NCBI GenBank assembly: GCA_013350335.1 | Contig: CM023534.1 | Span: 21,471,302-21,535,301 of the forward strand | DNA: 64,000 bases | DNA from: Chimonanthus salicifolius | Lineage: Eukaryota; Streptophyta; Magnoliopsida; Laurales; Calycanthaceae | Reading direction: 5' to 3' | In this document: positions 1 through 10,502 of the stretch, piece by piece | Position numbering within the stretch: the stretch's first letter is position 1 | Layout of the letters: every line of letters begins with the position of its first letter | Notes under the pieces: generated by a model | Told to the model about the DNA's origin: nothing | The model's database searches: none | The model's input: the letters and a program-made list of their open reading frames with translations, nothing else | Made by a program: the position numbers and the translations under genes

Positions 1-280
1 TTCTTTAACAAGACCATCTGATTTATAAGGTCCCATACTTACTGACAGACCACTCAAAGGTCCCATATTTAGTGACAAACCACTCTAAGGTCACATATTT
101 AGTGACAGACGACTCAAATGTCCCATGTTTAGCGACAAACCATGAAAATGTCCCATATTTAGTGATAGCCTCACGCAAGCGTCACATATTTTGTAACAAA
201 CCACTCAATGCTCCCATATTTAGTGACAAACAAAGGGTCCCATGTTCATTCAGTTGTTTATAAAATTTACATACAAACAA
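1..280. repeat. Degenerate ~30-bp tandem microrepeats of MULE-A
   Basis: About nine imperfect copies of a unit reading roughly 'ggtcccatatttagtgacaa' plus 'accactcaaa'. The same microrepeats form both arms of the palindrome at 48090-48610 in MULE-B, so this block marks the junction between the two convergent MULE genes. It is non-coding by appearance. Confidence 0.8.
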
Positions 281-467
281 AACATTCACCATGTTCATTC
301 AAATAGACAAAATAGGTCATAAAAAGAAACCATTCACCATGTTCATTCAAAATTGACAAAAGATGTCATAAAAAAAAAAAAAAACATTCACCATGTTCAT
401 TCAAAATTTACAAAATTTACATATGAATATCAAAATATGAAAATTACAAAAATTTCAAATAGAACGG

Positions 468-2214
468 CTACTCAGAGGCAGGAGCTAAGGCAAATGTAGA
501 AGTAGGTGCAGATGAAGGAGGTGCATCAACATCAATAGGAGCAGGATCCGATGAAGAAGGTACTGGTGCAGATGACTGAGGTGCTGGTGCCATTGAAAGA
601 CGTCCAGTCACACTCAATAGGAGGCCAGTCGAACGCACCGAACGAACAACACTAGATGGACGAGGCTGAGTGGGGCCAGTCGGACGAGGCTGAATGGGGC
701 CAGTCGGACGAGGCTAGTCAGACGAGGCTGAGTGGGGCTAGCACGGCGAGACTGAGTGCTGCTAGTCAGGCAAGCCTCAGTGGTGCCAGTGGACGAAGAG
801 GAAGCCCTCCAAGATTGATTTATCATCATTTCACTTAAGAATGTTCTTACGGTCCTGATCCCAGCTTTGCGTCCTAGTTCTGCTCGTATTCCTGCATTTT
901 GCGTTAGAAGAATATATATTCTCATTGTATCTATCATTTGATTCTCTAAACTATTTAGCTTTCTCAGTGTCCTTCCAACCAACTCACCATCTTTATTATC
1001 AATTTTTTCATTCAACCTCCCTTCTATCTCAGCCAATTTCTGATCAATCATTCGTTCAAGCCTTCCTTCCATCTTAGCCAATTTCTGATCAAGCATAGTT
1101 TCAAACCTTTCTTCCATCTCAGCAAATTTGACATCAATTTTTCATTCAGTTTTTCAATGCTGTCAAGAATTAGCATAGTACTGACTCCAGTATCATGTGC
1201 CTCTGCCCTCCTAACTTCAGGTGCCTCTACCCCCCGAACTTCAGATGCTTCTGCCCCCCCCAACTTCAGGTGCATCACCCTCCCCCTCAAGTACTTCAAC
1301 CTCAATAGGAGCATGCTTTACTTTTGGAACCCAACGTGCATTATCGAGTTTGAATCCCATCTTGCCCAAAGTAGACACATCCAATGTATCAGTCTTCTTC
1401 AAAGCTATTTTGTCTTCAGGGGGAAGGGTGATTTTTTATTTTTTGTCGAAACAAGTAAGACAGAAATAAACCGTATGAAATGCGACATTTTCTCATCTTA
1501 CGGTAAACAACCATGTGTTTTATGATGAATGAGATGTCAATTTGCTTGCTATTCAAAATGTACCATTTCAGGAAACTATCAAAATATGACACCTGATTAC
1601 TATGCCCTTTTGTCTTCCTAATAATGTAATATATAATTCGGGCTTCTATGGTTAGCTCTATCAGCGCGGGCTTATCTGCTTTGGCAATATCACTCTGCCC
1701 ACATATTTGGGTCATGGCCTCTGAGGGAACGAATCCAACAACATCGGTGGGTCATGAATTTGATACATACTTCACAATAGTGGCATTGGGAAACTTAAAC
1801 ATTCTATCCAGTGCCGAAGTTGAAATCTCAATTTCGGTCCCTCTAACTTTGGATTTTATGGAATGTCTCGCCCTATCTTCAGACATGTTTGCATAAAATT
1901 TCTTCACTAATTTTGGATAAAAATCCTCTTTTATTGAGAAGAATTCGCCCCAACCAAGTCTCTCAATATACTCATCAATTTTTATTTCAAAGGGTAGAAA
2001 AAAAGCTAAGGTCAATGATTTTACCAAAAATCATCAGTCGAGAGTACAAATCCTCTCGGTACAACGTTGCCGCTTCCAAAGAGGTGAACTGGTTGGGGTC
2101 GAAAGTCTCAGTCTCCGGCTTCGTTGGTGTCTCCGTCACTCTCTGTCTTTTCACTCTAGATGTAGCCGTCACCCTGGACTTCTTCTCTCTCGATGTCGAC
2201 CCTTGGGATGCCAT
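468..2214 (-). pseudogene. Decayed MULE-A second gene (putative plant transposon protein domain)
   Basis: Pieces in several frames on the minus strand line up with the 46179-47920 gene of MULE-B. The ATG is at 2214 (MASQGSTSREKK). It is followed by FDPNQFTSLEAATLYRED, then GWGEFF, KEDFYPKLVKKFYANMSEDR and KVRGTEIEIS. This is the pattern of the large plant family annotated as 'putative plant transposon protein' (PF20167-like; assigned from memory). A one-base insertion near 2003-2008 shifts the frame after DLSFFS, and more breaks follow before the coiled-coil-like tail at 614-1117 (KLAKMEGRLERMIDQKL) and a Ser/Pro/Ala-rich C-terminus ending about 468. Biochemical function is unknown. It cannot make a full protein as it stands. 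Confidence 0.7.
650..790. repeat. 21-24-bp minisatellite in the MULE-A second gene
   Basis: Imperfect tandem copies of a unit like 'gtcggacgaggctgagtg' plus 'gggcca'. It sits at the 3' part of the second gene. MULE-B has the related shorter stretch at about 47640-47750, so the minisatellite is a family feature that expands and contracts. Confidence 0.7.
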
Positions 2215-2499
2215 ATGAAAGGAGGGGGTGTAAAGGATAATCGGTTTGGAGGAAAAGGAAGGATAGAAGAGGGGAGAATCGATTTGAAATTGGTTTGGAG
2301 GAGAATCAGTTTGAAATTGATTCATGCGATCGACTTTAGAAGAGGGGAGAGGGCAAGATCGAACGATTTGGAGAATCGTGCGATCGATTTGGTGAAGAGG
2401 AAATGGTAGATCTATCGATTGGAGAAGAAGAAGAGAAAGGGTTTTCGGGTTTCAGGGTTTTCAATCGGACGAAGGAAGGAAATGGGCGAAAATTTCGAT

Positions 2500-3040
2500 C
2501 GTTGCCTTCTATATAAGTGTGTGATCGATCGCACGATTTCTATGATCGTGCGATCGATCTTACCGTAAACATATAATCGATCGATTGAATAAAGAGGATC
2601 GTGCGATCGATCTTCAGACGAGAGGTCGACTGTCAAAATGTCGACCACTCAGTTAAAATCGATCGTACGATCCTATGTGATCGTGCGATCAATCTTACAC
2701 TGCTAAACAATCGATCGATTGAATGTAGAGATCGTTCGATCGATCATAAAACGAGAGGTCTATTGTCAAAATATCGACCTCTCAGTTAAAATCGATCGCA
2801 CCGATCCCATGGGATCATCCGATCGATTGAATTCGCTGTTGGAATCAATCGGACGATTCGAAAATGAACTGTCTGATCAATCGCATGATCGTATACGCCT
2901 CAGATCGATTGATCGAAGCAAAAATAGTGTTGCCTGTTCGTTCGGTCGATTCCACGCGGAAGGGTAGAAACGTAATTTCCACTCCGAAATTGAAATGCAG
3001 TGTCTGTTGGCAGATTTTGGAGGCGTCTGTATGCCGAGCC
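2500..3040 (-). repeat. MULE-A terminal inverted repeat with GATCGATCG palindromes
   Basis: This contains many copies of GATCGATCG and of the palindromic pair CGATCGCACGATC / GATCGTGCGATCG. It also has the conserved block 'gagaggtcgactgtcaaaa' before a cgac inverted partner, as in the MULE-B ends. A TATA-like 'ttatatag' (minus) at its inner edge near 2510 lies about 300 bp before the second-gene ATG, the same geometry as in MULE-B. Confidence 0.75.
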
Positions 3041-3229
3041 TTGATTTATTTGGTATTCAAGTATTCAAATGAGTACAAAATCATCTCTCATTTTATCAAC
3101 AGTTGAACTACTTCTAAATTGTCTCTATTACAACAAATTAAACTCTAAATTATACATGAAATTAAAAAATAAAACTCCAAATTACATATTTATGTCCTTA
3201 AAAATTTACATACAATACATACATTGACC

Positions 3230-3393
3230 CCACACGGAGTAGCTCAACTCGTAACATTCCACCTCAAGAAGCAAGATGGTATGAGTTCAAGTCTATGTAG
3301 CTCAACTTGGTGTGCTTTAGGGGTAGGGGTCCATCCGTAGAGGTTTTACGCTGAATATCCCGCGATTTTCCACATGTAAATTAAAAAAAAAAA
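3230..3393 (+). mobile_element. tRNA-derived SINE, family 1
   Basis: It begins near 'ggagtagctcaactcg' (box A-like) and has a box B-like 'gagttcaagtc'. It then shows the family body 'ggtgtgctttaggggtaggg', 'agaggttttacgctgaatat' and 'ttttccacatgtaaatt', and ends in a run of 11 A. Other pieces of the family occur at 3785-3900, 5361-5427, 33425-33510, 34158-34315 and 35990-36120. No clear flanking duplication was found. Confidence 0.65.
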
Positions 3394-3784
3394 GCAATGA
3401 CTATCCTATGGATGTGTGGGATGTCACCCTGATTGAGAGATTTAAAAGAGTTGTGTTCGAATTTCTCCCCTTTGTCTAGATTAGAAACATAAACAAAGCT
3501 AATTATTAGTGTCATTATTGGTGTCTCTATTCATGAGAAGAAAGTCTCTAGGCAGTCTATGACTTTCATATGCAGTGGGCCTTCATGTCTCAGAGGACTG
3601 AGGCAGGTATTCAAGTGAGTCTACAATCATTTCTTAATAGCTAATTAATCACTTGAACACAACACTACTCACAATTCAACACCCTTAAATCCCAATTAAG
3701 TTAAAAAAATAAAAAATCTGAACCTAATGCCTCTAATGAAGCATTTTACCTTAGATTTCTAAACTCTATTTTTTATAAATGTGC

Positions 3785-3900
3785 ATGAAATTTTTTTACT
3801 AAAATTCCTATGAATGAATCCATTATCCCTAAAGCACATGAAGGTTAGATCACGGGGAGTTCGAACCTCAGGAGACAACTAGTTGACTACACCTATCTAC
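3785..3900 (-). mobile_element. SINE family 1, fragment
   Basis: On the minus strand this shows 'gaggttcgaactcc' (box B-like) followed by 'tgtgctttagggataatgg' and 'aggaattttagt', which aligns with the middle of the 3230-3393 copy. It is old and truncated. Confidence 0.5.
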
Positions 3901-5360
3901 ATTTAAATTATTAATTGAGCTAATATATTCTGATTAATATTCATATTGAAAAATTTCGGTCAAAATTTGTAACTTAACCTAATAACTGAAAAATTGTAAT
4001 CATGAAGTCTGATTTGAGAAACGCGATTGATTCAATATAATGTAATTTTCAAAATAATAATTGAATTTTATTTATCCACTAATGTACGAAATAAAAAAAG
4101 TAAAATATTAGATTTGTCACGTGCACAAGTTGTATGGGGCATCACCCACCAGTCACATTTGAATATATTACAAAGTACACAGTGTGGATCACTGAAATGG
4201 GTCCACATGACAAAGATGTGGCTGTTTTTGAATCGGCTGGATATTTATATTTCACTTCAGTGCCTAATTGGCATTTTTTTTTATAAATTTTGTTTCCATT
4301 AAAGCAGAGCATCCAACATGATTCTGTAGATTTTGAGAGCAAAGTAGGATTGGAGAGGTAACAAACAAGGAAAGTCGAAGCTAATATAATTTAAAATCTA
4401 GAAAGATAGTAATGAGTTACTTCAGTTTAAGTTAATTTAAAGGTGGCTATTTAGACAATCGATTTTTCGGTTAGGAGATATTCTTTTTTTAAATTTAAGC
4501 TTAAATTACTATTTTACCTTTCTGATTTTGAAAAATCTTTCATTGACTAAATGCACATTCAGAAGCACAAAATAGTATTTTTATCCTAAATTTCGAAAAT
4601 GGGTCTTCTAGCGGAAAAATCGGGTGTCTAAATGACTATCCTAATTTAATTGGATTTTAAATTGGTTAAATCAATAAAGTGTGTTTGGCAATCAATAAAT
4701 TTTGATATTAAAGATTTTGAATTTAATAAATTAGGAAAAAAAACTATTTGGATAAAAATATTGATGTTTGGCTGTCATTATAAGATGGAGAGATTAGTTT
4801 TTGATAAAGTAGAAAAGGTATGTAAATACTAAAGATAGCTTTAAATTGAATATTCAGATTCAATTCAATCTCAGAAGATGGAGATCCATTTAGCAGAAAG
4901 CAGAGTATTCTATAGCTCAAAATCTTCTATTTTTCACATATTTGATTCTTATCTAGTGTCTACCAAATGTAATAAGGGTTTACTAAATTTATGAAAAAAT
5001 TAAAAACCTTTATTAAAATTTTTTATCACATTTCTAGTAGAATCTGAATTTTTAATTTTAAAACTATAGGAAAGCAAGATTTTAAATCATTTTCATGTAA
5101 ATTGGAACAGAATGAAAAATGTGTTCCATGCTTATCTCAAATTAGTATATGTAAGCCCACCCTTTCTTAATTCAAGGGTTAAAATCCATTTGATAAAAAA
5201 AATTCTCTTTTGTTTAATAATTGAAAGTTGAAACTACATTCAAGCTATTTGAGAATCTTTGCTCATTTAGATGAGTTTAAAATTATCTTTAAAAGAAAAT
5301 AGTTTTAAAATTACAAAACTACTTAGTAACGTTCCACCTACACATTTTCTATACTGATTT
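3901..5360. other. AT-rich intergenic DNA, no gene seen
   Basis: Short open frames lack recognisable motifs and codon structure. I see no repeat ends or RNA gene here. Confidence 0.5.
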
Positions 5361-5427
5361 TTTTTTTTTAATTTACGTGTAGAAAACTGTGGAAAACTGA
5401 GTGTAAAACCCCCATGGGTGATACCTT
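5361..5427 (-). mobile_element. SINE family 1, 3' tail only
   Basis: On the minus strand: 'gatacccat..gggggttttacactcagt', then 'tttctacacgtaaatt' and an A-run. This matches only the 3' third of the SINE, so it is a strongly 5'-truncated copy. Confidence 0.45.
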
Positions 5428-5499
5428 AGTAATTTTTGTACTGTACTTGGTGTGTTTTTGGTGTATTTTTTCCACTTGCACATTCTTTATTTGATGTAG

Positions 5500-5860
5500 T
5501 GCTGAAATTGGGTTGGATCGGGTTGGGTTTCTTAAAACTCAATCCGACCTGGCTTGATCCTAGCTTTTTACCCGAAATTCTCGATCTGACCCAATCATAC
5601 CCGAATTCTAATCCGAGTCAACCCGATTTCTGACCCGACCCGCATTCTAAACTTATTTTAGCCTAATTCTAGCCGAGTCTAGTGGTCAAGTTGATATGAA
5701 AATTCTTCAATCCGACCCGATCTGAATTTCCATGTGGATTTTTGCCTTCTCAACCCGACCCGATCCGCTGGCTCTACTCGCATTATCCGATCAGCATGAT
5801 TTCTCAGGTTAGGTCATGCAGGTCGGATCAAAACCCAATACGAGTTTCACCCCTAATTTG
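5500..5860. repeat. Degenerate CCCGA/GGGTTCGG-rich repeat
   Basis: A dense run of 'gacccgacc', 'aacccga' and 'ccgatctga' words in both orientations, for example 'ctgacccgacccgcattc'. Such blocks are common dispersed repeats in plant genomes. No coding frame or clear ends are visible. Confidence 0.5.
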
Positions 5861-8800
5861 ATGAATATAATTTGACTTTTTTTTTTTCTAAAAACATTGT
5901 GCATTCTCTTTTTTTCATTTTCTCAAGATACTATAGCCCATGCATTAAATTAATGATTGAGCCTGTCCTATCTCATGGCTCATAGAAAATATAATTATTA
6001 AATGCACACAAGAACCTGGATAATTTGGTCTTGCTCAACTCTTCCCTCTTTTATACTTTTCTCTTGCTTCCTTGAGGTATCCTTGCTCATTCTCAAGATT
6101 TTTTTTTTCTCATGGGCTTAGCAATTTACAACCCTTAATTGAACATTTTAACATGAAATTACCCTTTTCATTTTTAGAGACTTTGGCCTATAAATGACCA
6201 CTTGTAGAGTTGTAGATCATCTCATTGTAGTCTACGTTTCTATGATTGTAGACCCTCTTGCTTTTTAAAACAATATTATCTTTGAAAATGAATTTTAAGC
6301 CTTAGGCCTTTTTTTCGGATGAGAAATTTTTTTCTAAATTTTTTTTCTTTCCTCTGTTGAAATCACATTTTTTGGGAAAGTAAAGAATCTATACAAGGTG
6401 ATGTTATTTGATTTTTTTAATGGTAAAAAAAATTAATAAAATAAAATGTGGCTCTTACAATTTATTTTCGTTAAAGTTATAAAAGAAAGTTTCGGAGAGA
6501 AATTGTAATACATTCTTCCAATTAAGAATTGAAATCTTGGTTGGAATCTAAAATCTAGCCAATGCATACTGGAATAGTGGAATCTTTGTGGCCCAATATT
6601 ATCAAGATATGGATTCCAATTAGCAAAAAAAAAAAAACTTGACAATAAGTATTGGTAAAATTATTCAAAAAGTGGCAAGTGAATAGCTTGGAATTCTGAG
6701 TCCAAACTTAAGAGTTAAAAGACATGAAATTCAAATGGGCATGAAATAGACATTGTACCAGTCAGTCATCATTTAAAGCCTCCCTTTGCGACCTAAGTAC
6801 AGTGTTGTATTTATTGTTTAAAAATTTGAAATTTTATTGAATAAAAAATTTGAATAATAATTTAAAAAAATAAAAGAAATTATTAAGTCTTTTTATTTGA
6901 AATTTGATTTGGACTAACTCAGTGGAGTTTTTTTTTTTTTAATTTTGATCAGACTCAGTATGTATTGATCACTTGGTATTCGCATATATCTGTTAAGGCC
7001 GTTAGGGTTTAAACTAGTGATCTCTAGCTTTCTCAAGTAAACAAGTTGGGTATATATCAGTGCTTTTTAAACTCTTAACAGACTCAGTTCTGTTACATAA
7101 AGAAAAGAAAAAAAACTGTGTCATCAAGAATTGGGAAAAGACTCGGAAAAAATGGCCAATTTTTTCAATTTGATTGCCACAGGACACGAGGCCAAAGTGG
7201 CTTTACTTTTGACCACCTTTGCTTGGCTCTTCATTTGGTATCTATCTTTTAAAGAAAAAAAAATCTACCTTTCGTGGTAATGGTCAAAAAAAGGTTGATG
7301 TTGGAATACTTACTAAAAATATTATTATTTTTCAAAACTTTGTAAATGAAGTGTTGGTAGAATTTTCACTCACATATACTCTATTTATTATTATCGTTAG
7401 AATTATTTATATTTATTTAAAATTAATACTAGATGTAGCAATTTTTAATGTAACTATAGAGTATAGACTAAAACCAACTCAAACTATGAAAATTCTGTCT
7501 AAGTTTTCTAAAAAATAATTCAATTAATTTGATTTGACCCAAAATAAATATAAATTTAACCAAGTTGAAAGTCTCAAACCCGGATACCATTTTGCCGCCT
7601 GTTAGTTCTAAGCCCATATACCGTACCCCAAGCCTAAAAATTCAAACCCACCGCTTCAATTGTCTATAGCCCAACATACGCACATGAAAAGAACTTTTTT
7701 ATCTCTTTCAATTTTTTTTATTAAACTTTTTCCTAATTTACTACTTTTTTTTAAAAAAAAATTTAGGTCGGGTCAAATTGAGGTGAGTTGAATAAAATGG
7801 AATTCAAGTTTAGTCAAGTAGAGCTAAATTTTAACCCTGAAGGGTTAGAATAATGGTCAATTCTTACCCTTATTTGTGGGAGATCTTGGAATCAAACTCC
7901 CCTCAACACAAAAAGGGCCACTCCCCTTAGTTTTGTACCCAACGTGTATAGATTGGAAGATTTATACATGCCTGAGACGATTAAAAAACACAGATAGAAC
8001 GCTTGGATACCTTAATCTTGTAAAGCCAAATTTTCAATAGATTGAGGCATGAGGAGCTGAATTGACAATCTTATAGTTGTAAAGGTAACCCTGAGCTGTA
8101 CTTTGACCCATACAACTACAGCTAAAAGGAATGACATTGTATTGGGCCTAATTGAGCCCTAATTTCCCAAACTCGAATTGGCTTAGTTTACTCAATCTCT
8201 GTTAATTTTAGAGATTTGAACAAGCTATATCCCAAGGATGAGTTTTCTATACCCAACGTGGAGAGAAGTTCATAGACCAAGATATAAGTTGTGAAATGTT
8301 TTCCTTTATGGATGACTATAGCAATTATAACCAAATCCTCATGGTCTTCTACACACCAATTGGGACATATTAGTATTAATTTATGCCCTTCAGACTTGGG
8401 AATGTAGTAGCAACATACCAAAAGGCAATGGCTGCGATTTTTTGGAGATATGATGACTTGGTGATGAAGTCAAGGATCAAAAGCCAACATTTGGAAATTT
8501 TAGTGTGTTCAACAGGTGCAAGCAATATAATTCAGGAGTAAGATAAACACCTAAACTTAACATTTGGAGTGTTTTCAGAAAAAACATCAGAATTTCTCAT
8601 ACATAATTGAGGAATTTTGCCATAAAACTTAACAAGGTTAAAGTGTTAAACGGATGCGATCACCCAAGAACCAACTTAAAAGGAAGTGAGAAGTTTGTTC
8701 AGAAAGATCTTTTACGTAAAAACATTGCTCCGAAATCAATTGTTGTTTGAGTTCGATTTACATTCAACCCTTCCGAACCGCGCATATCACTTTCTATGAG

Positions 8801-8870
8801 GATCCATCAACTGAATCAGTGTCTATGGATTAGAAAGTTTACACATACTTGTGGGAAGATACCCATGTTA
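5861..8870. other. AT-rich intergenic DNA, no gene seen
   Basis: Long T/A runs and short frames without domain motifs. I see no supported gene or element end. Confidence 0.45.
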
Positions 8871-8874
8871 AAAA

Positions 8875-8985
8875 AAGTTCAATTTCTTTCTTTTTTTCTT
8901 TTTTAATTTTTATGCGGCAAATAGTCATGACTCGAACAGTCAAACTCACGACCTTCATCTAAGATTTCATTTTCTTTGTGTGATA
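8875..8985 (-). mobile_element. Possible tRNA-derived SINE fragment
   Basis: On the minus strand there is a box B-like 'gttcgagtcatgac' followed by 'tatttgccgcataaaaatt' and an A/T-rich tail. The length and order fit a SINE 3' half, but no TSD or box A was found. Confidence 0.3.
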
Positions 8986-9174
8986 GGATGTCTTTGAAGT
9001 GGTCCACTAAATGAATGCCAAACTCGTTCTCACATGGTATGATGACTCCATTGACCGATGGAATTGCTACTGTGCTGGACGGCCAATATCCTTCCAGATG
9101 CCAGATACCTTGGGCATTGGTCGGACAATTTTCTGGCCTAATAGCTCACATCCACATAAAGGCCAAAGCAGGAG

Positions 9175-9300
9175 TAGAAAAAAAGGGTATCGGTTGAGAT
9201 ATTGGGCGATACAAGATATCGACCAATATCTCACTATAAATTTCTCTCTCCTCATTTTTTTTTAACAAAAACTACCGATATCGACCGATATGATAAGTTT
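9175..9300. repeat. TATCGG-rich dispersed repeat, copy 1
   Basis: This contains 'gggtatcggttgagatattg', 'gatatcgaccaatatctc' and 'ccgatatcgaccgatatgat'. It is a short member of the family also seen at about 28.65, 32.5, 37.96, 39.4 and 43.8 kb. Confidence 0.5.
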
Positions 9301-10248
9301 TTAAAACTGTATTCAGACACATGAGCCCAAGAAAGTCACCTGGCCCAACTCAACTAGTTAGCCACATTAAGTGCTAATGCTCGGTTAATTAGATTGGAGT
9401 GAGGCTACTCCTTTCTGGTCCATGGACTGCCTTCCTCTAAACTTCAAGCCCGATAAAAGAGGATTTCACAAACAATTGCCCAGCCCAACTGTGAAGCTCA
9501 ATTGTTTCTCTGATAGAGAAATCATAGCCCCTTCGCTCATGAAGAACTGCGTGTATATAGAATTTTACCTAACGCCTTTATACTTTAAAAATAGTGAGAG
9601 TTTTAAAGTTCTGAGTCATTGAAAAGAGACATCTCTATGAGATAACATATCATAGAAGTTTTTTTTATTAAATATTAAAGTTCATTTAAAAATGATTTGA
9701 GAGAAAAAGTCAAATTTAAAGAGTCAAAATTGACGGATAAAAGCTTCGGAGATGATAAAATACAATCTAAAAGGATGAAATAGTGAATACCGACCAACCA
9801 TGCTGTAGCATTTGCTGCGAGCATCTATGCTAAACAAAATTCAACTGTGGATGATGTTCTTTTCTTGCCGAAGAGGATGAACATTGACCAAGTTCAGGAG
9901 GTAAGGAAATCATTAAGTAATTAGAATTTCACATCACTCTAAAAGATGGATAACTCTGGAAATAGCAGAAATACTATCATTGTTAAATTGGCCATCAAAC
10001 ATAGCGGCAAAGATAATATGTCAACCTCAACAAAGACCAGAGCACAATAAATGTTTTAAGTTAGAAATGCGTTTTCATTCATTGCAAAATGTATCACATA
10101 CAATGAGATGATTCCTGTATCCAATGCCTGTACAAAAAATTAATGGTGCACTCGGATAAAATAATACATACTCTGACATCAACTGAAGAATTTCCGGAGG
10201 AGTATGTTCAGAAGATGGCTCTGTTAAATCAAAATGACGCAGAACAGG

Positions 10249-10277
10249 GGTCCGAGGCAGAACAGGAGCCTCGGACC
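10249..10277. other. Perfect GC-rich hairpin downstream of TPS stop
   Basis: GGTCCGAGGC, a 9-base loop, then GCCTCGGACC: a perfect 10-bp stem in otherwise AT-rich DNA, about 225-255 bases after the TPS stop codon. It is probably inside the 3' untranslated region. Function unknown. Confidence 0.6.
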
Positions 10278-10502
10278 GTCCCCGTAGGCCTCACTCATAA
10301 GAGGAAAAATAAAACTATCAGAGGTTTCAATATCGATGAACAAAACTTTATCCTGATTGGCTGTGGATTCTTCAAAATTGCTCCAAGAAAATCATGAAGA
10401 CAGCAGCAATATGGAACTAGTGATACATCTCAATCATATCCATCTCAAACCACCTTCCAAGGATTGAACAAACAGCAAAATTGCTATAGTTTCTCACCAA
10501 CC

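Larger units (their letters stand above)
1..3040 (-). mobile_element. MULE-A, partial Mutator-like element, cut by window start
   Basis: This is the reverse-oriented relative of the complete element at 45422-51891. Going leftward from its outer end at 3040 it shows a terminal inverted repeat with GATCGATCG palindromes, a TATA-like site near 2510, a decayed second-gene reading frame, and the 30-bp microrepeats of the intergenic palindrome at 1-260. The outer end (about 3000-3040) matches the MULE-B end: the block around 'ggcgtctgtatgccgagcc' corresponds to 'ggtgtctatatgcccagtc'. The transposase gene should lie left of the window. The right-hand TSD would be 3041-3049, but its partner is not visible. 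Confidence 0.85.
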
